Part shown: one piece after another, positions 23,506 to 34,389 of the stretch
Layout of the letters: every line of letters starts with the position of its first letter
Position numbering within the stretch: the first letter of the stretch is position 1
NCBI RefSeq assembly: GCF_009727055.1
Contig: NW_024065302.1
Span: 56,566 to 120,565, forward strand
DNA: 64,000 nt
Direction: 5' to 3'
Source: Benincasa hispida
Taxonomy: Eukaryota; Streptophyta; Magnoliopsida; Cucurbitales; Cucurbitaceae
The notes under the pieces: model-generated
Told to the model about the DNA's origin: nothing
Databases searched by the model: none
The model's input: only the letters and a program-made list of their open reading frames with translations
Made by a program: the position numbers and the translations under genes

Positions 23506-23849
23506 CTATGAATTTATCCACAAATAAGAATCACAATACCAGAACCAGACTTTCATAGAATACTTACACCAAGCCATCATTTCTCTCATTCACAAATATC
23601 ATATTAGTACTAATTTCATTCACAAAGATCATGGTTAGATAAATTTACATTCATGCCCATTGGGTCCGAATTACGTTGATCTCTCCTTGCGTATGTGCAT
23701 CTTTTGTATTGAACTACAAAAAGGAAAAAAAAAGAAGATAAATTCAACATAAGTTTACGTCCATTTATTAAATTAAAGCTAGCACTATATAAAAAATAAA
23801 TAATTTATGTACAAAGCTAGTAATGGGAGTAGTAGGATTATGCACTATT

Positions 23850-24152
23850 TCATATATATACTTTTGCACATAGTACCCGCATCCTACAGAATCTAGTTGA
23901 CGAGGGCACTGCATATTTCCTTTGAGGACAGAGTAGTGTGTAATCATGTATAGTTAGATCGATACATAGCCCAGAGCTTTTGATGTCTTTAGTAAAAGGT
24001 TTCATATCCTTGGCTCCAGGCTCAAGGTGATCAGTTTTTTTGTCCTGATAACCCAGTATCGGTGGCCCACTCCCACTAATCCAAAGGGCACCTATGCCCG
24101 CCCCAAGGCTGAGACCCAGAAGACATAAGAATTTTTCCTTATTTAAGCTCAC
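23850..24152 (-). other. Open frame of unknown origin inside the CACTA element
   Basis: A 100-codon minus-strand frame with a hydrophobic start (FLCLLGLSLGAGIGALWISG) followed by polar sequence (DHLEPGAKDMKPFTKDIKS). I do not recognise it. It sits between the G-protein and ABC1 kinase fragments, so it may be a fifth captured piece or chance. Confidence 0.3.
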
Positions 24153-24317
24153 TGTTCAACACTAATTGTGCATTTGATAGACAATTGAATGCTAAATCTA
24201 AAAAGCCTAAGTCATTATCCAAAATTTTTGTTCAACGTAACTAGCAAGCACATGAACAGTAACTTTGTCTAATGCCTTAAATAGATATTGAGGCAAGAAT
24301 CATAACTCCTACCAGCA

Positions 24318-26258
24318 GGGTCAACTTCATCAGATAGTTTTTTTCCTTATTTCAGGCAAATTGTCCTCCTCAAATCGCTCACGACCTTCAAGAATTATAC
24401 CAAGATATCCGTACACATTGCTCTGGATCTTCAACTTAATAATTTCACGTTCATCTTTAGAGAAAGGTGCATCCTTATATAGAATTTTAGCCTACAAAAG
24501 CATTTAGGAAATGAGATTGCCAACTTGATTGGACTACTAAAGATTTGCAATCAAGGAGTGCAATGCAGACAAAATTGAGATTACTAAAGAAATCTATAGA
24601 GTACACACATTATCTCAGAGATAAAATAAATGGAGCACCATTTCTCATAATATAACCACCAATGGAACTGTCCAAAGACAATCTAGTGATATTGGTACGA
24701 TGTACCATATACTTAATTGACCAATTAGAGACTACCTGCTTGAATATAGTACTTGTCCTAGATCCATCATAACCAACTAAAAGGAGCTTTTGAAGAGCAA
24801 GGTAGTCAGGAAAAGTTCTGTAAATAAGGTTGTTGTCTGGTTCCCCAGAACAAGTTGAAGATTTAGAAGGAACCGATAGTGATAACAAAACACAGACAAG
24901 CTTTGTTCCAGCCTAAAATGTAATCAAGAAGTTAAAAACAAGTATATGACCAGTTATAGCTACATATGTAAGCTAAAATCAAAATTAACTGTCTATTTGC
25001 ACAAGATAGTACCTTCCCCNGCTAAAATCAAAATTAACTGTCTATTTGCACAAGATAGTACCTTCCCCTATATGTACCCTTTGGTGTTCTTCTGACCCTC
25101 CCTTGGTACGATCCATCCTCATTGACCCAAAATTGTGGATTACCAGGGCATTGAACTCCAACCAACTACAACGATCAAATATTCCCTTTTAACTTTAGAA
25201 GTTTATGCTAGAGACAAAGGTTACAGTACAAAATTTACCTATAGCATCCGGAGCTTTACTTTTGTAATTTCTCGGCCATTTATAAAAATCTTTGTATTTC
25301 CATTGCTAGCATCTGCCTTAATAGGCTCACCGATGTTAAGATGAGGAGTAATCATCTTTGAAGGTTTCTATCCTTTCTGTCAAATAGATTAGAAAGTTTA
25401 ATTGCATAACCAAGAATTACGTCTTGAAAATAAAAGAAAAGGAGGAAAACTCAATGTAACAAGATTCACCTTTCCCCATAGACCAAAAACTTTGTCATAC
25501 CAATAATTTCCTGGTTTTAGCTTATTTGGTAGGTTGGGGCAGGTATGTAGCATTGTAAGCTCCTCAAAAGATAAAGGTTCCCCATTCACACAAACATACT
25601 TTGGTGGCAGTTGATTCACCTTATAACACTTCTTAGCCTTCATAACCTGTCGAATCTCCAACTCATTCAGCAGTCTCTTAAGCATTCTGGAACATTTTCC
25701 CAAATTTTCTCGCTTAGACTCATCAATAGGAAAACCTATGCAAGTAACACATTTGCGACCTTCAGGCATTGAACCCATAGCTCTAAGCACACAGTTGCTA
25801 CAATACTTGGCATCACACACGATACAGACCTCCTTTTCAGTAAACCGGTTCCCCTTGGAGCATCGATAACAAGATCCTGTCTTTCCTTTTCTTAGTGGTT
25901 CTCTTCTCATTCGTAATGTTTCTGGCCCATCCTGACTATACTCTTCATTATATGTATAATCAGACTCGGGGTCAAGAAATGTTGCAGCTGACCGCCTACC
26001 ATCACCACCTCCCTCATTTACAACTTTATAGATGAAATGCGGGGAGATGGATAGTCTGTACTCAGTATTGATTCTGTGGAGACCCAGTCAACTTGGTTTA
26101 TATCATTGAAATCTGTGCTTTCCTTCCTACAATTTAAAGCTATCAAAGAACCTGAGCTTCGCTGCGATTTATTAAAGTTTCAAGAAAACTCTATCGTGCA
26201 AGAGCTCCCAGCGTCACCTAATAACTCAGAAGAATTTCCTTGACTAATCGATGAGCAG
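24318..26258 (-). pseudogene. Captured fragment of an extra-large G protein (XLG), decayed
   Basis: XLGs are plant Galpha-like proteins with an N-terminal Cys-rich region. Minus-strand exons are visible at about 26258-25470, 25376-25239, about 25165-25070, about 24913-24737 and about 24492-24318. Key words: [35 protein letters not shown]; the Cys-rich [19 protein letters not shown] and [71 protein letters not shown]; the GTP-binding loop GYDGSRTSTIFKQ; and NVYGYLGIILEGRERFEE. Damage: a stop near 26180, a frame change near 26030, two TAG codons in the 25376-25239 exon (both where family members have CAG), a frame slip near 25100, and an A-run slip near 24340. The GTPase domain stops early. It cannot make a working G protein. 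Confidence 0.85.
25020..25020. other. Assembly join (single N) with 48-bp unmerged overlap
   Basis: The base at 25020 is N. The 48 bases before it (24972-25019, starting GCTAAAATCAAAATTAACTG) are repeated exactly after it (25021-25068). This is what results when two overlapping contigs are abutted without merging. The duplication falls in an intron-like part of the captured XLG piece. Confidence 0.9.
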
Positions 26259-26430
26259 GCAAAAACCATGCAGAGGCAGATGGTGTTGGAGGTGATTTTT
26301 GTGGACAGGTAGATCTCAGCGGCTTCAAAGATTTGATTTAGGGATATGTCGGTGGTCCCTTCGATGACGAGAGTGAATAGAGGGGAGTGCAAGTTGAAGA
26401 GGCGGCGGATTTAGGGATTTAGGGATATAT
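26259..26430 (-). pseudogene. Captured N-terminal fragment of a BCS1-like AAA-ATPase
   Basis: Minus-strand frame reading LHSPLFTLVIEGTTDISLNQ then IFEAAEIYLSTKITSNT. This matches the N-terminal associated domain (before the ATPase) of plant BCS1/AATP1-type AAA-ATPases, whose members read LTLVIEE-DG---NQVYEAAE-YL-TKISPST. It breaks off at a GT (after CTCTGCATG) and runs into the G-protein piece. The ATPase Walker motifs are absent. As the most 5' minus-strand piece it could supply a first exon. Confidence 0.6.
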
Positions 26431-26460
26431 TATTTAATAAAATAAGAAAAAAAACATTAC

Positions 26461-26607
26461 ACCTTTAATGTCGGTTTTAAACTGACATTAAAGCCCATCT
26501 TCAATGTCGGTTTAAAACCGACATTAAAGATCCATTTTTTTAAACCGACATTATACATCCAATTTCACTATTTTCAACCGACATTAAAGCTCGAATTTCT
26601 TCTAGTG
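26461..26607. repeat. Right terminal and subterminal repeats of the CACTA element
   Basis: Copies of TTTAATGTCGGTTT and AACCGACATTAAAG alternate from 26464, ending with the terminal repeat at 26575-26607. Confidence 0.85.
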
Positions 26608-26689
26608 TTGTGTCATTGCAGTCTAGATTTCTGAGTCAAGAATTGTTGATTTTTTGTAGGTTTGACTTCATATTGTGAGGATAGATGGA

Positions 26690-28400
26690 AAACCATTTTT
26701 CCACCACAATTTTTGAAGTAACAACCGTATTAATTTATCCCACCATTTGATTCTATGATTAAGTAATTCCAACAAAAGATCCATGCCAGATGAAAATAAT
26801 TTGAAAAATGTAGAGTTAAATTAAAAGAATTTGAGAAAATATTATTTGAAAAGTATTTAAAACTTTCAAGAATTGGGTATGGCAGGATGGTTTCATTAAG
26901 GTCAAATATATCCCACCAATCATTAAATCATAATGGAAAATTTTGAATACATGTTTTGTCAAACATTATGAACCAGAAATGATTAAAATCGTTTAACCAA
27001 AACATATTGTACCAAGCATTTTGATAATCGATGTAAGAATAAGTTTATGGAAGAAATTGATGAGGAAATCTTTTTTCAATATAAATACTTTGATTCCATT
27101 TGGTTGGAGTTAGGACACGAAGAATCCTAACTTTTGAAAAGTCAAATATGTTGGGGTCGTCTTTGCTTCTATTATGAATGATTTCAATTGAATCGGTATC
27201 AACAAGAATAAATTCATAGAATAAAAAAAATTTTTGTGGATGACTTGGAATGAAATGAAAATTTGATGGAAATGTTTTTTGGATTGTTTCAAGAATTGGG
27301 CTACCTAGGAATTTCGGCTCAAGAGTTATGATAGATGAAGTTTAGGTTTTATTATGATAAGAAGTAGATGAAGATGGTCGATAATTAAAGGTTTTGTTTG
27401 AGGGTATAACTTCTGAATTTTGAGAATTTGAGTTTGTAATGGCTTGGACGTAAGTGGTGGGAAGAGTGGATGATTCCTCACTTTTGATAGGAGAAGAGTT
27501 TATTCTCAAGGCAAAAGATCTTGAAGGGATGAATTATCCCAAAATATGAAATTTATTAAATAATGGTATTGGTTGAGGATTTTTCCCTTTTCGATCTTTC
27601 ATTGCTTATGATGATTCTCCTTTGAGAAATTGAAACACTTGATAGTATGAGGTTTTGGTTTGTGGAGGTGTTGATCGTTGTTGTTCTTGATCACGATCAT
27701 TCTTTTCTTCTTTCTTGTAAGTATAACTCATTCTTTCTTTTCTTTCTCTCTTTCACTCTTTTTTTCACTCTTTCCTTGAAGAAATTCTCTCTAAGATAAT
27801 CGGTAAGGGAGTTTGTACTTCCTTTTATGGCTTCAATTTTGAAGTCAAAATAAGAAAGTATTGCTTGTCATCTGACAAAAATTTATCGAGAAACCAGATT
27901 TTTAACCTCCTTTTGTAAAATATCTGTAGCTGTTTTGCAATCAACACGTTTTAAAAAACTTTTGTTGATTGAATCACTTTGAAATTTGTTTGTACATATT
28001 TCCTTTTTAATGGTTGAATATTTTTTTTGCGATTCTAGCCAGGTACTCGAATGATATCTAACTAGTTGTTCTTGACCATTGATGGATTATTTGAGAATGG
28101 CACCATATCCTATATCTGATGCATCTGTTTCTACAATGAGTGATGCATGTGGGTTGATGATGGATAAATATGAAAGACTCTTGACTAGACCTTTGATAGT
28201 TTTAATGATGCATGTATGTTGATGAGTCCATGAAGGGGGAGATTTCCTAAGTCTTTGATACAAGGGTTCACATGTTTATCTTAAATTTGGAGTAAAATCG
28301 GAAATATAATTTAAGCAACCTAAAAATCTTTGTAATTAATTTTTATTGGTGATTTCATCTGGAAATTTGTTAGCAAATTCTATCGATATTTGTTAGCAAT
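26690..28400 (-). pseudogene. Endogenous pararetrovirus block A (RT end, RNase H, downstream region), decayed
   Basis: Minus-strand reading: reverse-transcriptase thumb/connection words (CLNYISDFIP near 28300), the RNase H catalytic motif VETDASDIGYGAI (28136-28098), then QAILSYFDF and EAIKG near the RNase H end (27865-27830). Further along, words of a downstream region include DYQNAWYNMFW and FNDWWDIFD (about 27000-26900). Several in-frame stops (for example around 27885 and 27400) break the frame. The order matches the end of a Caulimoviridae polyprotein. The CACTA element splits it from its continuation at 20690-21214. Confidence 0.75.
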
Positions 28401-28409
28401 AAGGTCTTT

Positions 28410-28495
28410 GACGAGTTTAGATTTTTATAAACACAACCCTTGACGAGTTTAGATTCTGATAGTCACAACCCTTGATGAGTTTAGATTTTGATAAA
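28410..28495 (+). repeat. Short tandem repeat at the junction of two viral blocks
   Basis: Three units of about 32 bp carry ACGAGTTTAGATT or ATGAGTTTAGATTTTGATA with CACAACCCTTGA between them. The repeat sits exactly between oppositely oriented pararetrovirus blocks. Confidence 0.65.
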
Positions 28496-31440
28496 CTCAT
28501 CAAAAACCTTAAATACATCAACATCAAAAGTTAATACCATTAATAAAACCCTTGGTGAAAATCATTCTGACATACACGAACTAGAAGACAATTTTGATCA
28601 TAACCTAGAAGAACAATTTCAGAACCTTACTCTTCAAAAGATAACAAATCCTAGATATCCAAAATTAAGAAATTATTATTCCAGACCTTCTCTCCCTGAC
28701 ATGCGATATGAAGAAAGACAACAATTAACTCAAACTCAATATACAGTAAATGGCATCTATGAATGGAATATAGATGGTATGACTAAACTTCTAATTTTAA
28801 ATTTAATGCATGAGACGACCTTAGCTGCCATTGTTTACAAGATACACCAAAATACAGACTACCAAATTGCTCAAATACTAATTTTCGGATTCATTGGAAA
28901 TTTAAAAGGATGATGGGATAATTGTGTATCCTCAAGTGACAAAATAAGAATATTAACTTCCATTAAAATTGAACAAAATGGCTCAGGAATCAATCAAATA
29001 CAGGACGTTGCTGCAACTTTGATTTACACCATTACAAAAAACTTTATAAGAGAACCCATCCAATTTTAAGAACAAAGTTCTAAAATACTTTTTAACCTTA
29101 CTTGTCCAAAACTTTAAGATTTTAGATGGTACAAAAATGTTTTCTTAAACAAAGTCTACACCCGAACAGACTGCAATAATCAATATTGGAAAGAAAAATT
29201 CCTCTTAGGATTACCAAAATTGTTTGTCGAAAAAGTACGCCAAACAATAAGACAAACTTATCATGGTACAATTTTTATCGATAATCTAACCTATGGTGAA
29301 CTAATTAACTTTATAAACAATGAAGGTTTAGCTTTATGCACCTACCTTAAATTGAAAGTAAAAATGAAAAATGAATTTCATAAGCAAAAGCAAGAACTTG
29401 GATCCTTTTGGGTATAATATGGTTATGAGAAAATCAAACTCCATCAGCAAGAAAACAACCCAAGAAGTTTGGAATTTTTTTTTTATAGAAAACCTTATAA
29501 CACTAAGGATATTTTCAAAATAAAAGAAGAGAAAAGAAATTACTTGTTATAAGTGTAGACAAAAATGAGACAGCTCCCAACTGTCCTATGAAAGGGAAAT
29601 TAATAGCTTAGAAATAAAAGAATATTTAAAAATTCAATTATTTAATTTATTAATACCTTCAGACCCTTTCTCTTCATCAGATAACAATGAAAAATCCTCT
29701 TATGACCAAATTTTTGAAATCGAACAAAATACTGATAATTCTGATTATGAAACACTTGTGAAAATGAAATCGGAACATGTACATGCAATAAAACTATAAA
29801 TGTCATTTCAAAAAATCAAGAAATTCTTTTTGAAGGCATTAGTCAAATTAAAGATCCACAAATTAAAAAAGAATATTTTGAAAACTTAAAGATCTTATTA
29901 TAGAAAAAAACCTAAACAACAAAGTTTCCAACATTACAATCTTAAAGAGAGAACTTCTAGCTTTAAACTAAAACAAAACCAGTAACTATTTCTGATCTTC
30001 AAAGGTGAATAAATACAATAAAAGAAGAAATATGTAACATTAAAAAATAAAATTCTCAAATTAAATTTGAACTCTTATCGCTTCAAACTCAACAAATAAT
30101 TGATCAACCTTCTACTTCTGAAAATCCTAAAAACATTGACATTGATAACAAAACCAATGAAATTTTTCATGAATCTTTTATTAATCTTATCAATAAAGTT
30201 CAATTACAAAAATGGTACTCTAATATTAATTTTGTCATAAATAAGGAATATCATTTAACTTCTAAGGTCTTAATCGAATCAGGGCTGATCAAACCTGTAT
30301 ACTAGAAAGTTTAATACCTACTAAATACTTTGAAAAAACCCTAGAAAAATTACATGGTGCCAATGGTCAAATATTACAAATTCGCTACAAACTCTCTAAT
30401 GCACCTATTTGCAATCAAGGATATTATTTTTAAAATACCTTTATATTAGTTAAGGACTTAGATGAAGAAATAATAATAGGAACTACCTTCCTATCCCAAC
30501 TTTATCCATTTGAGAAAGGAATAATTTCAAAGATTTTATATCAAAATATTACCTTTAAATTTGTAAATTCCATATCCACTAAAACAATACATTCTATTCA
30601 ACATTCCTCAATATTTAAAACTATTAATTCTATCAAAAGAAAGACACAACAAATACAATTTCTAAAAGAAGAAAGAAATCATAAAAGAAATGAAAAACAA
30701 CTAGATGATCCTTATATTCAAAACCAAATTAATCAATTCAATGAATTAATTGAAAAAGAAATATGTACTTCTATTCTTAATGCCTTCTGGAAAAAAAAAA
30801 CATATTGTCAGCCTGCCATATATTAAAGGTTTTCATGAATAAAAAATTCCTACAAAAGACAGACCTATACAGATGAATGTCAAACTATTAAAATACCGTC
30901 ATAAAGAATTTCAAGAACTTTTAGAAAAAGGATTCATACGACCTAGTAAATCATCCTAGAGCTATGTAGCTTTTTATATTAATAATCAAGTAGAAATAGA
31001 ACGAGGAATGTCTCGTCTTGTAATCAATTACAAACCTTTAAATTTTATTTTAGAATGGATACGTTACTCCATAAGAAACAAGAAGGGCTTAATCAATCGA
31101 ATACAAAATGCCTTAGTCTTTTTAAAATTCGATATGTAATCTAGATTTTGACAAATTCAAATTGCTGAAAAAGATAATTATAAAATAGCATTCAATGTTT
31201 CATTTGGACAGTATGAATATAATGTAATGCCATTTGGACTAAAAAATGTCCCTGTGAATTTCAAAATATAACGAATAACATTTTTAACCTATATCAAGAA
31301 TTTACCATTGTTTATATTGATGATATTCTAATCTTTTCACAATCCATAGAACAACATTTTAAACCTTTAAAAATATTTTGCAAAATAATTAAATAAAATG
31401 GTTTAGTTGTTTCTCTACCTAAAATAAAATTATTTCAACA
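28496..31440 (+). pseudogene. Endogenous pararetrovirus block B (coat protein, zinc knuckle, protease, RT), decayed
   Basis: Plus-strand reading, in order: coat-protein-like words (NQYWKEKFLLGLP, TYGELINFINNEGLALC; 29180-29345), a CCHC-like knuckle starting CYKC (about 29538) whose His is lost and whose frame slips, a protease region with LIESG in place of the usual DSG (about 30270), and reverse transcriptase with the catalytic motif VYIDDILIFS (31310-31339). RT flanking words are INYKPLNFILEWIRY and FGQYEYNVMPFGLK. There are many stops and frame changes (for example 28911-28913, 29414-29416 and near 30300, 30960 and 31270). It ends soon after the RT catalytic motif, so RNase H is absent from this copy. 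The copy is endogenous and inactive in this form. Confidence 0.85.
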
Positions 31441-33478
31441 AAAAAAAAATAAATAAGGCTCTTAAGATATGATCAGTAGAATTTGCTAACAAATTTTCAG
31501 ATAAAATCACCCATAAATATATATATATATAGGAAGTATATAATATATTCTTTGACTTTTAAAGTATTTAATAGATTTCCAGTTAAACTTCTTTGTTTTT
31601 AATAGGTTTTTTAACTTTTAGAAATCTGCAGTTAGTGATACTTAATTTTATGTCTAAAAAAGTCTGTAAGTTCTTAACCTATTAGACAATTTTTTAGGCA
31701 AAAGCACAAACAACACCAACCAATAGAACTACCTAAGACCTCCTCATAACAAATGATGGGAAAACATAATAAAAAAAAAACACCTTTCCAAAACAAAAAA
31801 AAAACAATCTTGAGAGGAGGTCAAAGATGCAAAGCATAAGTATATTTGTTATCCTCTTGAGGGATGTGACAAAAAAAAAACAATATTAATGGAGTTCCCA
31901 AAACAATGTCCTCGATAATGATTCCAATGCTCACAAAAGAAATTTCATCCCTATCAAGAACTCAAATAACCTCTAACAAATTAGGCTCCACGATAATCGA
32001 CGCATTCTCACCCGACCACCCCAAAGTAATTGCTTTCAACCCTTCCAATAAGACTAACTTTCAACAAGCTCACACCCCAATGCTTTTGACTAAACTTACA
32101 ATATCACGAAAGAGCTCTGCCTCTATAGTCATGGATGATCCATCTATGCTCACCTCTTACTGGTTTTACTTCTGACAACTATTTGCAGGTGGAGATCAAC
32201 TCGATCAAGAGAAGACTGTAAAAGGGCCCTGAAGCAATATTACAAGCGGGATCCCTCAGGGAGCCGTCGGCACCTAAAAGTTTCGACATCTAGCAGTGAA
32301 TCGACATTTTCTAAAGTTAATAAATTTATTAGACACCAAATTAAAAAGTCTGGACAATAAAAACACAAATTGAGAATTTAAGGATCTACTAAAAACTTAA
32401 AATAATTTAAAGATCTCACGTCCTAAAAGTTTAGATACCTATTAAACATAACCAAGTTGGAGTCAAATTATTTTTTTTACCATATTTATATAATCTTTGA
32501 ATTCTGGACAGGAAAATAGATAGTAAATCTCAAAATCTTGATTGAATGAGTTCAAATCATAGTGGTCACATATCTAGAGATGTAATATCCTACTAGCTAT
32601 TTTAAACAAATGTAAAATCAAATATAATATAATCGCACAATTAAGTAATCTTTTAAGACAATTACACGAATAATATAAGAAATAAAAATATAAAAATCAC
32701 AGCTTGTGAGTCAAACCTTTATTTTTGGATCATGCCAAATGCATCCTTAGACATCTAGCCCACTTTGAACTTATCCAACATAAGAATAAGCTATAGTTAA
32801 AATGAAAATAATCGAAAGAATGTTATTAATTTATTGTTGTTTACTAATAATTGTCTGAAATTGCAATCAGAATCTCATTGATTGATATTATTTACTAGAG
32901 ACAACTGAAAATTAGAATAGGGTTAGAAAATATTAAAATTTAAGACTTTTTCATATTATTAACTAATTAAAATGCACTTTCTAAGAAAATAATTAAAATG
33001 CATTACTAAACAATAATCTAATATAATATTTAATTAAAGTAATATAAAAACAATCCTAGTTTATTTGATAGCAATGTTAATATTAAAAATAATAACTAAT
33101 TTAAGTAAAAAAGATTAAAATAATTTGTTGTTAAAAATATAGGCGAATTTTATTTGTATATATTATCTAACACAAATATTTTATTTTAACACACTTTATA
33201 CTAATAATTAAATATTTAACCAATTAAACAAAAAAAAACTTTTATAAAATGATTAGACTTAATAAAAGAATAATAGATAAGTATGCTTTTGTTTTCCTTA
33301 AGAAAGTATATATTTATATCTAAAAAAAATATTGGTAATGAAAATAAGAGAGGGTGAAAAAAATTGTTACATAGTAAATAAAAGGGTTGTGGATCAAAAA
33401 GGATACTTAAGAACATTAAAGGAATTAATCAAAATGTGGTTAAGCACATAATTAAAAAAAATGATTGAGGGAAGTTTA
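31441..33478. other. Intergenic stretch without a supported gene
   Basis: AT-rich. Frames such as 31906-32175 match nothing that I recognise. A B-box-like GAGTTCAAATCATAGTGG lies near 32549. Poly-A tracts near 31437, 31773 and 31871 are not informative. Confidence 0.5.
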
Positions 33479-34205
33479 TGAAATAAAGAAGGATGAATCA
33501 CAATAATATCGTAAGTCAGGAAAGATGTCACAGACATAAACAACGACAACTGGGAGAGATAAGAGAAAGATAGAAAAAACAGAAATTTGTTAACCCAGTT
33601 CGGTATAATCACACCTACGTCTAGGAGGCTCTACGCCTATTATGTATTTTAGTTCCACAGCATACACTTCAACTAAAATTACATAAAATTCGCTTACACA
33701 TAATTGAATTACTAGTGAGCAAGTTAGGCTCCCCCTAATGTCAGAACTCTCTTCAATGAGTCTGCAGAATTAGGCTCCCCTTAAAACTGTTGTTGTAGCA
33801 ATGGTCTCACCTTTTCTTCACCTTCAAATGAATAACCACTCATATGATGTCTTTAACAACTCTACAAATGATTGCTTTTGAGAATGTCTGTTTAATTTCA
33901 CGAAGGTAATTCACGTATGTTTAATTTCACGAAGGTAATTCACGTACAATCCCACAATTTCTTCACCAAAGTTTTTCAGACAAGAAAGCTCTAATCAAAG
34001 TGTATAGTCGGTTGACCTCAAACATCCCACGAAGCCAAATAAATATATCTCATTCATAAGGTCAATAGGTTATAACCAGAAACAACAAAGAAGGAAAAAA
34101 TCTTCCAGCAGATCACCATCGATAAGGAAAAGATTTTACAAAAGTTAGAGACAAAGAATCCAACATAATAAAAGAAAATATTATTTGCCAACTACAACAA
34201 TAACG
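33479..34205 (-). repeat. 3' LTR of minus-strand copia element with env-like gene (element D)
   Basis: 727 bp, the same length as the LTR at 54498-55224 and similar throughout (for example TTGTTAACCCAGTTCGGT at about 33590 and 54610, plus view CAGAAATTTGTTAACCCAG). It is preceded, on the minus strand, by the polypurine-like ACCAAAGAGGAGTT. The LTR start reads CG where TG is expected, and the end is CA. Confidence 0.75.
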
Positions 34206-34222
34206 AACTCCTCTTTGGTATA
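34206..34222 (-). other. Polypurine tract of element D
   Basis: On the minus strand TACCAAAGAGGAGTT ends at the LTR start. The related site at 55225-55240 reads GCCAAAGGGGGAGTT, the classic form in this group. Confidence 0.55.
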
Positions 34223-34389
34223 AAATTTCCTTTTATGGCAAAAAAATTGGGTAGAAATGAGAAGAAACCAAACACTTCATTAAGAGATCACAAATTACAG
34301 TTCGAGCAATAATAGAAACAACATAATTCAAAACATCAAAACAAACCAACACCAACCAACACAAAACTACATAATTATCTCCCTCTTTT

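Larger units (their letters stand above)
21215..26607. mobile_element. CACTA (En/Spm) transposon carrying host gene fragments (Pack-CACTA)
   Basis: Ends: CACTAGAAGAAATTCGGGC at 21215 and its inverted copy ending GAATTTCTTCTAGTG at 26607. The inverted repeats match over 33 bp with one mismatch (21215-21247 and 26575-26607). The 3-bp target duplication TTG is at 21212-21214 and 26608-26610. Subterminal repeats of TTTAATGTCGGTT and its complement cluster at both ends (21234-21400 and 26461-26590), as expected for transposase binding in this superfamily. No transposase-like frame was seen, so it is non-autonomous. The interior holds exons of at least four unrelated host genes, all readable on the minus strand with introns kept, so they were captured as genomic DNA. 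It inserted into pararetrovirus DNA. Confidence 0.9.

Noticed and set aside
31906..32175. Plus-strand frame of 89 codons
   Set aside because: No recognisable family and no promoter or splice context. It is in decayed repetitive DNA.
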